The notes beneath the pieces are model-generated. The model was given only the letters and a program-made list of their open reading frames with translations, was not told the origin of the DNA and did not search any database. DNA of 64,000 nucleotides from Polyangiaceae bacterium (GTDB taxonomy: Bacteria > Myxococcota_A > Polyangia > Polyangiales > Polyangiaceae). Position 1 is the stretch's first letter, and the number at the start of each line of letters is the position of its first letter. This document shows, piece after piece, positions 53,827 to 63,390 of the stretch. The stretch spans positions 434,001-498,000 of the forward strand of contig JADJXL010000025.1 in assembly GCA_016715885.1 (NCBI GenBank). The letters run 5' to 3'. A program made the translations under genes and the position numbers.

Positions 53827-54588
53827 ATGAGCGTGCGTATTGAACGAGAAGGCCCAATCACGACCGTGATTCTCGATCGCCCCGAACGTCGCAACGCGGT
53901 GGATAGAGCGACTGCAGAAGCGCTGGCGGATGCCTTTCGAGCGTTCGACGCGGATGAAAACGCGCGCGTGGGTGTGCTTTGGGGCGATCACGGAACGTTT
54001 TGCGCAGGTGCGGATTTGAAGGCGATTGCGGCGGGAAAACCGAACCGCGTGGATCCGGAAGGCGACGGTCCGATGGGGCCTTCGCGCATGCTGCTATCGA
54101 AGCCGGTGATCGCGGCGATCGCGGGTCATGCCGTTGCTGGAGGGCTCGAGCTGGCGCTCTTTTGCGACCTGCGCGTGGTCGAGGAAGACGCGGTTCTCGG
54201 CGTGTTTTGTCGGCGTTTCGGCGTGCCGCTCATCGATGGCGGGACGGTGCGTTTGCCGCGGCTCATAGGTTTGTCCCGAGCGCTCGATCTGATTTTGACG
54301 GGGCGTGGCGTGGGCGCTTCGGAAGCACTTGCGATGGGACTCGCGAATCGTGTCGTGCCGAAGGGAGCATCGAGACGCGAGGCGGAAGCGCTGGCTCGCG
54401 AGATCGCATCGATGCCGCAAACGTGCATGCGAGCCGATCGTATGAGCACATACGAACAATTCGATCTGTCGTTCGCGGAGGCAATGCGGAACGAATTGCG
54501 ACACGGCTTGCGAGCGCTCGAAGGGGAAGCCGTGCAGGGAGCAACGCGGTTTGTCGAGGGCGCGGGACGGCACGGGAAAAGGTGCTGA
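53827..54588 (+). CDS. Enoyl-CoA hydratase/isomerase (crotonase) family protein
   Basis: A 253-residue crotonase-fold enzyme. RPERRNAV (about 17-24) and FCAGADLKAI (about 58-67) form the first oxyanion part. AIAGHAVAGGLELALFCDLRV (about 98-118) is the second. The usual catalytic-Glu position of the CRRFGVPLIDGG segment shows no clear glutamate, so a hydratase activity is uncertain and another crotonase reaction is possible. The gene is divergent from the acyl-CoA dehydrogenase gene. Confidence 0.93.
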   Translation: MSVRIEREGPITTVILDRPERRNAVDRATAEALADAFRAFDADENARVGVLWGDHGTFCAGADLKAIAAGKPNRVDPEGDGPMGPSRMLLSKPVIAAIAGHAVAGGLELALFCDLRVVEEDAVLGVFCRRFGVPLIDGGTVRLPRLIGLSRALDLILTGRGVGASEALAMGLANRVVPKGASRREAEALAREIASMPQTCMRADRMSTYEQFDLSFAEAMRNELRHGLRALEGEAVQGATRFVEGAGRHGKRC

Positions 54589-54604
54589 ACCGAGCGTGAA
54601 ATCG

Positions 54605-55090
54605 TCAGCGAGGCGTTTCCCAATCGTCTTCGGCCGAGATTCCGCCTTCGTTCCAGGTCCAACTAATTTTCTGGTAGGTGAAGGCGACTTCTTCACGCTC
54701 GGCGAGCTGCGCGGTGAACTTGGAACGCGTGCTCGGCATGCGGAAACTGATGGCGCAGATGTTGGCGTTCGTCAGTCGAACCGTGAAGTGTTGCCGTTCG
54801 ATGCCGGTCTTGTCTGGCGTGAAAAACTGCAGCTCGAACGATTGGATGTTTTCGTTGGAGGTGAGGATGCTGTAGAGCAGCGGCGAGGCGCGATCGATGT
54901 TCTTCGTGACGACGAAGGGCTTGTGCACGCGTTTGCCCGTGGGCCGGCCGCTCGCGGGGTCACGCGGCCCCACGATTTCGTGCATGGCACCAATGACTTG
55001 AATGGTGCCTTCCCGACCCTTTTGGGTGACGGAACCCAAAATGGGGCCCTGTCTTTGCGCGACGATTTTTAGGTACGCGTTCAGGGCCAT
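54605..55090 (-). CDS. hcp: Hcp family protein (T6SS tube) 1
   Basis: A 161-residue Hcp1/DUF796-type protein. It starts MALNAYLKI and contains GSVTQKGREGTI (about 19-30), the MHEIVGPRD loop, the GKRVHKPFVVTK segment (about 51-62) and an FTYQKISWTW end (about 138-147). Hcp forms stacked hexameric rings of the type VI secretion tube. No other T6SS gene is in this window, so it is an orphan copy. It is 149 bases downstream of a clearly similar hcp gene on the same strand. Confidence 0.93.
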   Translation of the reverse strand: MALNAYLKIVAQRQGPILGSVTQKGREGTIQVIGAMHEIVGPRDPASGRPTGKRVHKPFVVTKNIDRASPLLYSILTSNENIQSFELQFFTPDKTGIERQHFTVRLTNANICAISFRMPSTRSKFTAQLAEREEVAFTYQKISWTWNEGGISAEDDWETPR

Positions 55091-55180
55091 GGAGGGTCCA
55101 CGAGGTACGGAGCAGACGCGGCAAATAGCTTAGTGGTCTTCGAACCTTACGACAACGGAAATTCTGATAAAGCTACAAAG

Positions 55181-55214
55181 AAAAACCGGGCGGCCCCCAA
55201 AAAGACCGCCCGGT
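55181..55214 (-). terminator. Intrinsic terminator after hcp 2
   Basis: On the minus strand ACCGGGCGG-loop-CCGCCCGGT, a 9-bp perfect stem, is followed by TTTTTCTTT. It lies between the two hcp genes, 25 bases after the stop of the upstream one, so hcp 1 needs read-through or its own promoter. Confidence 0.85.
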
Positions 55215-55239
55215 GTTTGTCATCCCGAATGAGGGACGA

Positions 55240-55743
55240 TCAGACGTTCGGGGCTTCCCAATCGTCCTCGGCCGTGATGCCACCCTCGTTCCACGTCCAG
55301 ATGATCTTCTGGTACGTGAAAGCGACCTCTTCGTACTCGGCGTACTTCATGAGCTCGGGGTTGCGGTTGTTCGGCATGCGGAAGCCAATCGACGCGATGT
55401 TCGCGTTCAAGAGGCGCACCGTGTAGTGATTGACCTCGGTGCCGACGCCTTGCTGCGCCTTCACTTGCGGCGTGTAATGGTCGAGTTTCCACTCGGGAAT
55501 GTTCTCGTTGTTGACGAGCGCGTTGTAAAGAAGCGGCGAGGACTTGTCGAGCTCCTTGGTGATCACGAACGGCTTGTGCATGCGCTTGCCGGTGGGCAAA
55601 CCGCTGGCCGGATCACGCGGGCTGATGATCTCGTGCGAGACCGCGATGACCATGATGCTGTTCTCGCGACCCTTTTGCGTCACGGAACCCTTGATCTCGC
55701 CTTGCTTCTGCCCCTTCAAACGGAGATACGCATTGAGAGCCAT
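55240..55743 (-). CDS. hcp: Hcp family protein (T6SS tube) 2
   Basis: A 167-residue Hcp1-type protein. MALNAYLRL, GSVTQKGRENSI (about 19-30), GKRMHKPFVITKELDKSSPLLYNAL (first part about 51-62) and VAFTYQKIIWTW (near 145) match hcp 1 across the whole length, well over half identical by eye. It has an intrinsic terminator directly after its stop. Two adjacent but separately terminated hcp paralogues without tss genes suggest specialised tube or effector-carrier proteins supplied to a T6SS encoded elsewhere. Confidence 0.93.
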   Translation of the reverse strand: MALNAYLRLKGQKQGEIKGSVTQKGRENSIMVIAVSHEIISPRDPASGLPTGKRMHKPFVITKELDKSSPLLYNALVNNENIPEWKLDHYTPQVKAQQGVGTEVNHYTVRLLNANIASIGFRMPNNRNPELMKYAEYEEVAFTYQKIIWTWNEGGITAEDDWEAPNV

Positions 55744-56132
55744 GTCAACCTGACCTGATTCCTTCGCGGGTCCTCATCTGGGCTCAGTCTACGCCCCATT
55801 GCGCGCTGGCAGATGTCTCTCCGATAAGGAATCGAGTTTCGAGTGGTCCTCGCGATACGCCAATAAGCGTCGTGAGGTGGGCCGTATTCTTGGCCATTCG
55901 CCAGAGACGTCAAGCAATTCTTTCATCTCTCGATCTCTCGACGCAAAAGCCACCTCCAAGCGCTGTCGTGACAGCAAAACTTTTCACGACACCCATGCAT
56001 GAAGCACTGCCGACATCGATGGAGACTCTTCGAGATCACTCGTCAATTCAGTGACACGACGAATTCTTCGCAATGGCGCGATCGAGCCGTTGACGAGTCG
56101 CCACGATTATGCATCGACGACCGCACGCACGC
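55744..56132. other. Non-coding interval upstream of hcp 2
   Basis: About 390 bases that should hold the hcp 2 promoter and the 3' end of the asparaginase gene. Short open frames here have no protein-like composition. I looked for a sigma-54 TGGCAC-N5-TTGC site and did not find a good one. Confidence 0.4.
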
Positions 56133-57053
56133 TCAGATGCCCGCGTAGATCCCGCTGCCGCTCGCTGCAGCCCACGACATGGTGCTCGTCGAACGCGCAA
56201 GACCAAAGCGGCCGCGACGATCAATCGCGATGGCTCCTCCCGTCGAACCAAGACGTGCATGCAAGCGCTGGATGGCGCTGCGCGTGGCTTGTTCGGGCGT
56301 GGCTCCTTCACGCATGGACTCGGCGATCACGTGTGCAATGCACAAGCGGATCATGCCTTCGCCATGACCCGTCGTGGACACGGCTCCTGAAGCATCATCA
56401 GCATAGGTACCTGAACCGATGAGCGGTGAGTCGCCCACGCGACCAGCTCGCTTGTTGACCATGCCCCCCGTGCTCGTGGCCGCAGCAAGCAGGCCGGATT
56501 CGTCGATTGCAACGACGCCGATGGTACTTCCTGCCCAACCCGTCGGCCCCGTACCTGCCCGTGCAGACGCGAGCGCCGCGATGGCAGCTTCGGTCACGAG
56601 CTCCGCTTCGGGTACCGGGACAAACCCGTGCGTCCGGGCAAACCTCGCCGCACCTTCACCCGCATAGAGCACGTGCTTGCCGTCTTCGAGCGCTCTGCGC
56701 GCAATCGAGATCGGATTGCGAAACCCGGCGAGCGCGCAGACTCCCCCCGCCCGCAAGTCACGCCCCTCCATGATGGACGCGTCATGCACTACGCGACCAT
56801 CTTCATCGAGACACGCTCCCGTGCCCGCATTGAACAGCTCGTCGTCCTCGAGCGCTCGCGCAGCGCGCTCAACCGCGTCGAGCGCACTTCCACCGCCACG
56901 CAGCACGTCGAGCCCCATCTGCGCAGCACGCTTGCAACCCTCGACGTGAAGCGCATGCCTTTCAGGCTTCACATGCCCAGCACCACCATGCACGACAACG
57001 CCAAAGCGCCCGAGCATCCCATCTTCGGAAACGATGTCTTCGCTCATCGACAA
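56133..57053 (-). CDS. Isoaspartyl peptidase/L-asparaginase (Ntn-hydrolase)
   Basis: A 306-residue N-terminal-nucleophile hydrolase precursor. GVVVHGGAG (about 18-26) and NAGTGACLDEDG (about 75-86) are family motifs. The autocatalytic cleavage site precedes the Thr nucleophile in AGSTIGVVAID (about 174-184), where the usual G-T is S-T. TGHGEGMIR follows (about 231-239). It splits isoaspartyl dipeptides or asparagine, in the cytoplasm as no signal peptide is present. Substrate preference is not predictable. Length is typical. Confidence 0.93.
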   Translation of the reverse strand: MSMSEDIVSEDGMLGRFGVVVHGGAGHVKPERHALHVEGCKRAAQMGLDVLRGGGSALDAVERAARALEDDELFNAGTGACLDEDGRVVHDASIMEGRDLRAGGVCALAGFRNPISIARRALEDGKHVLYAGEGAARFARTHGFVPVPEAELVTEAAIAALASARAGTGPTGWAGSTIGVVAIDESGLLAAATSTGGMVNKRAGRVGDSPLIGSGTYADDASGAVSTTGHGEGMIRLCIAHVIAESMREGATPEQATRSAIQRLHARLGSTGGAIAIDRRGRFGLARSTSTMSWAAASGSGIYAGI

Positions 57054-57116
57054 GGCGCCACGGTAGCGCGAAGCGACGTCGGACGCATGCTGAACACACG
57101 CACATCGCAGCGCGGA

Positions 57117-57668
57117 TCAAGGCACGTCGGATGTGCGTTTCGCATCGAGTACGTACGTCATGCCGCACGGAAGAGCCGCAAAGACCGGCGGGTTCGACGT
57201 GACGAGATCGGAACAATCCGAACCGCTCGTCGGCGCGTAGTCGTAGCTGAGTTTGCCGGTGAACGCCGTGTCGTCCTCCGCGATCTTTCCATCGGCGCGA
57301 TCACGGCGCTGCACCGAGCACGGAGGCAACCATGGTTCGCTGTTCTCGTCGCGCATGTCGACGACGACGGCGGTGTCGAACGAAAACGAGTGTTTGTCGG
57401 AACCGAGTTTGCCCGTGGTGAGCTCGGAGCCGTTGTTCCACCAGTAAATGAGGTCGACGTCGCGCGACAAACGCACCTCGAAACTCCACGATGCAGGTGC
57501 ATCGATGACCCCAGCACCGCACGAGTTTGCGTCGAGCTTTGCGTCGACGGCAAAGGTGCCGACGAAGTCTCCAGGGCCGTCGGGATCGTAAGGTTTGTCA
57601 AGGCACGCAGAAAGCGGTAGCGCCGCAAAAGCGACGAGAAGCGCACGCGAAAAGGGTTCGTGAAGCAT
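57117..57668 (-). CDS. Putative lipoprotein of unknown function
   Basis: A 183-residue protein from ATG 57668. The frame extends to 57704, but ATG 57668 gives a compact signal peptide ending in LPLSAC (Cys about 22). The mature part is beta-rich with several Cys (CGAG, PPCSV, SDCSD, LPCGM) and could form one small disulfide-stabilised domain. No family was recognised. It is 63 bases upstream of the asparaginase gene end region on the same strand, so co-transcription is possible. Confidence 0.75.
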   Translation of the reverse strand: MLHEPFSRALLVAFAALPLSACLDKPYDPDGPGDFVGTFAVDAKLDANSCGAGVIDAPASWSFEVRLSRDVDLIYWWNNGSELTTGKLGSDKHSFSFDTAVVVDMRDENSEPWLPPCSVQRRDRADGKIAEDDTAFTGKLSYDYAPTSGSDCSDLVTSNPPVFAALPCGMTYVLDAKRTSDVP

Positions 57669-57740
57669 CGCGACGATGGTGGCGCGACGAGCCCGCGAGG
57701 CCAAGCGCGGTGTGGTTTGCTCGTGCCGTGCGTAAACAAA

Positions 57741-57774
57741 AGAAAAACGGGCCGGAGGAACACCCTCCGACCCG
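57741..57774 (-). terminator. Intrinsic terminator with long T tract
   Basis: On the minus strand CGGGTCGGAGG-loop-CCTCCGGCCCG (11 bp, one mismatch) is followed by TTTTTCTTTT. It ends a minus-strand transcript that starts upstream of 58185, or an unannotated small RNA in 57775-58184. Confidence 0.85.
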
Positions 57775-57801
57775 CTCGGCCCTGACAGCCCATGGGGTCT
57801 T

Positions 57802-58164
57802 TCAAGTGGCTGGAATCAACCTGCTACGCGCCCAGAGAGCACTCGCGACGTTCGACACAACCACTTCCACGACACTTCCACAGGCCGCTACCCCGGGGGC
57901 CATTCGGTCAACTGCCCGAAACCTCCGGGTTAGAGCCACAGAATTCGCGCATGGTGACCATCCCTCCTCCGGCGTGCCGGCACCCCGTGCCCAATCGTTC
58001 GTGCGATCGGCAGTGTGGGTGTTCGTGTTGTTCGTCGCTGCGGACATCGCAACGAATTTTGCTTGCGCCAGCACCGGAGTGCTCTCCAGCAGGACCAACC
58101 CCGGGCTTTCGCCCATCTGGCACGAGCAAAAGGTATCACTGCGAAGCTCCGGCGCAATCGACAA
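57802..58164 (-). CDS. Doubtful small ORF before a terminator
   Basis: A 120-residue frame from a TTG at 58164, 20 bases after the stop of the preceding minus-strand gene and 27 bases before a strong terminator. The position supports expression, but amino-acid composition is not convincing and no motif was recognised. Untranslated 3' sequence or a small RNA is as likely. Confidence 0.25.
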   Translation of the reverse strand: MSIAPELRSDTFCSCQMGESPGLVLLESTPVLAQAKFVAMSAATNNTNTHTADRTNDWARGAGTPEEGWSPCANSVALTRRFRAVDRMAPGVAACGSVVEVVVSNVASALWARSRLIPAT

Positions 58165-58184
58165 TGCCAGAGAGCAGTTACCCT

Positions 58185-58697
58185 TCAGCCGGCTTCACCG
58201 CTCGGGGGATCGGTCGGAACGAGCCGCACGTCGTTGGCGGCTCCATGCTGCACCGAGCGCTTGTAGTGCGCGCGGATGGCATCGAGAAACGATTTGGGAT
58301 GCACGCCGCTGCGAACGATGCGCCTGCGTTGCGACGGCAGCGTCAACGATTCGACGGTGAGCGACGTATGGGTCGCATGACCGAAAGCTGCAAGCGTCAC
58401 GACGGCGATGACTGTGGCACCATCGCTGCGCCTGCGGATGGTCAGCGTGCGCCGCACCTGCTGCTCGTCCTCGGACCACGCCGCAAGCCATTCGAACGTC
58501 GCCACCTCGGGACTCATGATGACGAGGCGCGTCGGCATGGGCGTGCGCGGATCCTGCGCCGCGACGACCGCTTCTTGAAAGCCTCGCACGAGTTTGCAAG
58601 GCAAAGGAGCGATCGCGCCTTCGACTTCGAGCACGAAGCCAAGCTGATTCAAGTCCACGGTCTCATGATGCGCAGACGAACCCGAATTCCCGTCCAT
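58185..58697 (-). CDS. Hypothetical protein
   Basis: A 170-residue protein from ATG 58697 (a GTG at 58718 is a weaker alternative). No signal peptide. The sequence suggests a mixed alpha/beta domain, with VLEVEGAIAPLPCKLVRGFQ and a later LTIRRRSDGATV strand. No family was recognised. Its transcript appears to end at the terminator near 57741. Confidence 0.6.
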   Translation of the reverse strand: MDGNSGSSAHHETVDLNQLGFVLEVEGAIAPLPCKLVRGFQEAVVAAQDPRTPMPTRLVIMSPEVATFEWLAAWSEDEQQVRRTLTIRRRSDGATVIAVVTLAAFGHATHTSLTVESLTLPSQRRRIVRSGVHPKSFLDAIRAHYKRSVQHGAANDVRLVPTDPPSGEAG

Positions 58698-58979
58698 GAT
58701 CACGATGGGACGATACACGACCGAGCATCGCTAACGTGCGGATTTTTGACGGTTTTGGAGCATCCGGAAAGGTCTGCACCGGGCAGATGTTGGACTATCC
58801 GAGCGCGGGTAGTCTGCCCCGCATCGGTGCCCCGCAGACGCCGTCGACTCAGGGTTCGCACGAACTAGGACTAGGCAATCGCCCGATGTCCGCATAAGGT
58901 GCGCCCAAACGTCTGATCCTCACCAGCGGTGGCTCGAGCACACTGCAAGGCTCGGGATCACACAGCCGCAGCGAATCGA

Positions 58980-60921
58980 ATGAAGTACTCCCTCTCGCAG
59001 ATCATCCTGTTCGTCGGCGTTAGCGTCCTCTACACGTATCTGGTCTGGTTCATCGACCGGCTACTCAGTGGTCGTCGCCAGCTCTGGTTCCGCTACGTGG
59101 CAGGCATCAGCACCGTGGGTCTCGTCTGTTACGGCGCGACGAAGGTGACGGACAATCACGAAATCGCGGTCGATGTCATCAAGGGAGCGATCGCCGTCGC
59201 CGCGGCGGGATGCGTCTTCTACGAGCGTTATCGCGTCATTCAGAAGCGGCCGATCGCGGAGCGATGGAAAAAATTCGTCGGCGTGACGCTCGCCGTTGCA
59301 GCGATTGGCGCTTACTTCAACGGGTTCTATTCTCCCTACCCCAAATTCTTTCACCGGTGGGATCAGTTTCATTATTACATGGGGGCCAAGTACTTCAAAG
59401 AATTGGGGTACGACGGTCTTTACAAGTGCGCGCTGATTGCACAAGACGAAATGGGCGTCATTTCGCACACCGAAGAAGACGGGCGCACGTATCGCATCGA
59501 TTTGTCGAAAGAAGCGCGTCACCCGGATCGAAAAATCCGCAATCTCGGTGGTGACAACCTCCTGAAACCCGCCATCAACTTCTTGGAGCATCCCGAAGAA
59601 TGCACGACGGCGTTTCAGCCGGCGCGCTGGGAGCAATTCAAAGCCGACGTGAAGTTTTTCCGCATCGTCTCCGGTAAAGGTTACTGGGAGGACATGCTGA
59701 AAGACCACGGGTACAATCCGCCGCCCGTGTGGACCATCATGGGCCGGTTTCTCTCGGAACTGCATCCGGCCACCGTCGGGTATTGCCAATTCTTGGCGTC
59801 GCTCGACATTTTTCTACACCATAGGCATGTTCGCAGCTTTGTGGTGGGCATTCGGATGGCGCGTCTTCGCCGTCGCCGCCATCTTTTATGGCTGCGAGCA
59901 CACGGCGACGTCGTATTGGACGTTTGGTGCATTCTTGCGCCAAGATTGGCTGTTTTTCCTGGTCCTTTCGGTTTGTTTGCTACGCAAACAATATCCGAAG
60001 CTCGCAGGCGCAGCGCTCGTTTATGCCGGCTTGCTCCGCATCTTCCCGGGTCTCGTCGTGGTCGGACTCCTCGTCGCCGTGGGCTGGACGGTCTATCGCA
60101 AGCACAAAATGTCGCGCGAGCAGATCCAAATGCTCATCGGCGGCACGGCAAGCGCGGCGGTGCTGATCGCTATATCGATGGCGGTATCCGGGCCGAAGTC
60201 GTATTTGGACTTCTACAAACACACGCTGCAAGTGCACGATCAAACGCCGCTGACGAATCACACGGGTCTGCGCGTGCTCATTGCGCACGACATGCCGCGT
60301 CAAGCCATCGCGCAGGTCGGCGATACGGTCGCCGCAGCCACCGAAAGTTTGCATCAACGCGGGTGGATTTCGGAAGATCGAGCCAAATCCATCGCAAAAA
60401 CATTTCATAACGAAGACGCAGCAAGCAAAGCCAGCGGCCGCATGAAGTTCACGCGCAACAACACCTTGAAAGATCCTTTCGAGGTGTGGAAACAAATGCG
60501 CAATGATCGTTACAAGAAATATCGGTGGGTCGGTTATTCGCTCATCGCGCTCACGCTGGCGCTCAGCATCTACGTGCATCGCCGATTGAAGTCGCTGTGG
60601 GTCGCCCAATGCCTCGGGCAAATCTGGATGATCCTGCTCGCGCAGCTCACCTGCTACTACTACTCGTTCATGATTCTGCTAGCGCCCCTGACGAAAGTGC
60701 GTCGCGACCTCGAAGCGCCCATTTTCGGTTTGGCGCTGCTCACGCAGTTCATCTTCCGCTCGACGTTCTACAACGACGACAAATACACGGCGCTCACGCT
60801 GGTTTCGCTCGTATTCCTTTACGGCGTGTTCTTCGCGCTCATTCCGAAAAAGGACATCGAAAACCTCCTGGCACGCAAAGCCGACCCGCCCGCTACGCCA
60901 TCGGCGTCCGAAGCTGCCTGA
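58980..60921 (+). CDS. GT-C-like membrane glycosyltransferase, frame broken at 59809-59813
   Basis: The N-terminal frame (ATG 58980) encodes membrane segments (about 5-25, 37-55, 65-80 and 98-115) and a WDQFHYYMGAKYF segment (about 131-143) like the acidic-aromatic motif of DUF2029/GT87-type mannosyltransferases. A long outside loop follows. At FLASLDIF the frame runs into meaningless sequence. The neighbouring frame starts just there with ATG 59827 (MFAALWWAFGW) and continues with at least six further membrane segments to 60921. Removing one T from the T5 run joins both into a 646-residue protein. Such enzymes use polyprenyl-phosphate sugars to build envelope polysaccharides. If the indel is real, the gene is a pseudogene. 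Confidence 0.8.
59809..59813 (+). other. Apparent frameshift site in the glycosyltransferase gene
   Basis: Five T residues. Four would read GAC ATT TTC TAC ACC ATA GGC ATG, matching the downstream open frame. Confidence 0.75.
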
Positions 60922-61033
60922 CCGATCACCGTCGCCAATCCACCGTCGGTGGACAATTCCAATCGGGACAAATGAGTAAAAGTGTACGCATCCCTCTTGA
61001 CACGGAGCAGCGGCTCGTGTGTCATCGCGCGCC

Positions 61034-62023
61034 ATGATGAATCCATCTGTGTTACGACGTTTTTCACTCGCCACAGGATTGTTCGTCGCCGCTTCCCTCG
61101 CGTCCGGGCATGCAGCTCACGCGCAGTCTGCGCCCGCCGAGCCGGCTGCAGCAGCGGCCCCCGCTGGATCGGCAGCGGCGGGTGAAGAAATCCCGGCGGA
61201 TCTGCCCCCCGAGCTTTTGGAACGAATTCGACAAATCGAAAGCGTTGGCTGGAAACATGGGCCGACGACGGGGGATTTGAAGCACGCGACGATTGCGGTA
61301 CCGGAAGGCGCAATGTTCGCCGACGGTCCTGGCGCTCGGAAATACCTCGAGCTGAATCACAATCCGACGTCGGGCGAGGAGCTCGGGATGGTGGCGGCCG
61401 AGGATCTGACGTGGTTTGTGATTTTCGATTTTTCGGACATCGGGTACGTCAAGGACGACGAGAAGGACGAAATCGATGCGAATGCGATTTTGAAGTCGCT
61501 CCGAGAAGGCACGGCCGAAGCCAACAAGATTCGTAGTCAACGGGGATGGGATACCGTGACCATCGAGGGGTGGGCATCGTCTCCGCAATACGAGCCGACG
61601 ACGCACAATTTGGAATGGGCCACGACGCTGAAGAATGACAAATCCGGCAACAAGAGCGTCAATCACGACATCCGAATGCTGGGTCGAGCTGGCGTGATGC
61701 AAGCGGGATTGGTGGTAGCTCCAGAGAATTATGCGCAGACGCTTCCGAATACGCGCAAGTTGCTCGAAGGATTCACCTTCAAGGATGGTCAGCGGTATTC
61801 GGAATTCAAGCCGGGTGACAAAGTTGCCGAAATTGGTCTCATCGGGCTGATGACGGGCGGTGCGGTCGCGGTCGCCGCGAAAACGGGCATTTTGGCGAAG
61901 CTCGGTAAGGGCGTCTTCAAAATTGGAGCTTTGATTCTTGCCGCAGGCGGAGCGCTCGTCTCCAAGCTCTTTGGCCGCAAGAAAGACGCAGCGGCGGAAT
62001 CGGCGGATTCTTCGGAGTCCTGA
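61034..62023 (+). CDS. DUF2167 membrane protein
   Basis: A 329-residue protein from ATG 61034; a GTG at 61019 is possible. A signal peptide ends near AAHAQ (about 31). An Ala/Pro linker precedes a DUF2167 domain (about 65-270) with W-x-x-G-P-T-x-G, then VPEGAMFADG and GYVKDDEKDEID (about 141-152). A C-terminal hydrophobic segment (about 275-310) with a basic tail anchors it in the membrane. DUF2167 function is unknown. Confidence 0.88.
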   Translation: MMNPSVLRRFSLATGLFVAASLASGHAAHAQSAPAEPAAAAAPAGSAAAGEEIPADLPPELLERIRQIESVGWKHGPTTGDLKHATIAVPEGAMFADGPGARKYLELNHNPTSGEELGMVAAEDLTWFVIFDFSDIGYVKDDEKDEIDANAILKSLREGTAEANKIRSQRGWDTVTIEGWASSPQYEPTTHNLEWATTLKNDKSGNKSVNHDIRMLGRAGVMQAGLVVAPENYAQTLPNTRKLLEGFTFKDGQRYSEFKPGDKVAEIGLIGLMTGGAVAVAAKTGILAKLGKGVFKIGALILAAGGALVSKLFGRKKDAAAESADSSES

Positions 62024-62035
62024 TTTCGAGCGGTA

Positions 62036-63211
62036 ATGACCGACGGCGAAACCTTATACCTCGTTCTCGTCATACTCTACCTGCTCGAAGGAGCAGCCTG
62101 GGTGCCTCGAGGTAGCATTGCGCTTTGCGCGCGATCGGCCGATTGGGCCTTGCCGCGACTTCCTCATCGAACGATCGGGAATGCTCGCGGCGGGGCCGTC
62201 ATCGGTTTTCCCTTCTTGACGAATGCAACCGTTTTCATCGTACCGCAGTGGCCCGTATCGCTATCGCCGGACGGCGTGCTTTTTTGGGTGGCCGAATCCA
62301 TGGAGCTGGAAGAGCGACCCGATCATCCGGGGCACTTTTTCCACTTCGATGCGATTCGCGATGTGTCCGCGCATGGCCGTAACGTTTGGCTCAACGGCGA
62401 ATCCATCCTCGAATTGACGTCGCCGAACATGGCGCGGCAGCTCGTCGAAATCATTACACATTTGCAAACATTGCCTCGAAACGAACGAGCTGCGGCGATT
62501 GACGAATTTTTGGCAAAACGTTTCGACGTAGAAGCAGCCAAGTCACGCCTGCGTGATTTTTACGCGCAAACGGCGGGATTGCGCACGTCGAGCTTCGTCT
62601 TGTGGCTCGTCACGTTGGTGCTCGTCCCGGCACTTGCCATGCGGCTGGGATTCGAGCGTATCTGGATCGTGGCGATCGGCGCGGTGTATTTGGCAACGTG
62701 GGTGACGGCGACACTTTGGGTCCGCTTGCATCGAAAATATTTCCCATTGGAACGACTGGAACGATGGGGATATGCCATCATGCTGGGGCTCGTGCCGGTC
62801 AGTGGAATGCGAGCGGTCGACCTTTTGGCAAAAAAGATCCTCCATGATTTTCATCCGGCCGCCGCCGTCGCTGCAGTGGCGCCCCAAAATCGATTGAAGC
62901 GATTCTTGTCGTATCTTCTCCGCGATGCACGACACCCGATGTTGCCATCGTGTCCAACCGACGATCCGGACGCTCGGGCGACGGAAGCGTTTTACCGCAA
63001 TGCCATGACGAATCGAATGGCCAAAATGGCTTCTTCGTTGTCTTTCAATCCGGACGAGCTTTCCGCGCTGCCCGCGGCGACGGGTGACATCGAAGGGGAA
63101 ATGTGTTGTCCGAGGTGTCATGCGCGATATGCGCCCGAAATGCGCGTGTGCGAAGATTGCGGAGGGGTTGGGCTCGAACCGGCAAAGATCAAAGATCTTG
63201 CCGTGGCGTGA
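62036..63211 (+). CDS. Membrane protein with C-terminal zinc ribbon
   Basis: A 391-residue protein, 12 bases after the DUF2167 gene, so probably the same operon. One N-terminal hydrophobic segment (about 5-28), a soluble part (30-180), then two to three membrane segments (about 185-265) and a soluble end. The last 40 residues hold a zinc ribbon, CCPRCHARY and CEDCGG. No family was recognised. Confidence 0.8.
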   Translation: MTDGETLYLVLVILYLLEGAAWVPRGSIALCARSADWALPRLPHRTIGNARGGAVIGFPFLTNATVFIVPQWPVSLSPDGVLFWVAESMELEERPDHPGHFFHFDAIRDVSAHGRNVWLNGESILELTSPNMARQLVEIITHLQTLPRNERAAAIDEFLAKRFDVEAAKSRLRDFYAQTAGLRTSSFVLWLVTLVLVPALAMRLGFERIWIVAIGAVYLATWVTATLWVRLHRKYFPLERLERWGYAIMLGLVPVSGMRAVDLLAKKILHDFHPAAAVAAVAPQNRLKRFLSYLLRDARHPMLPSCPTDDPDARATEAFYRNAMTNRMAKMASSLSFNPDELSALPAATGDIEGEMCCPRCHARYAPEMRVCEDCGGVGLEPAKIKDLAVA

Positions 63212-63390
63212 CGAATCGCGCGTGCCTGTAAGAATCCGGCGTCGTTCATGTGTTCATTCGAACGAATGCGTGGGATAAGCGCATTACAATCGCGTGTCGC
63301 TCACGAAAAAAAACGACTTCACAGACGAACGAACCATTTCCAACACCGTCGGGATCGTGCGACGATGCAGAGGTTGCAAAGGAGCCACCA

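Noticed and set aside
55744..56132. Sigma-54 promoter upstream of hcp 2
   Set aside because: No TGGCAC-N5-TTGC match with correct spacing was found on the minus strand.
57802..57900. tRNA-like sequence before the 57741 terminator
   Set aside because: A GGTTGATTCC stretch recalls a T arm, but no acceptor or anticodon stem could be built.
58929..60410. A single 493-residue ORF continuing past 59820
   Set aside because: The part after the T5 run is Arg-rich nonsense, and the other frame carries the real membrane segments.
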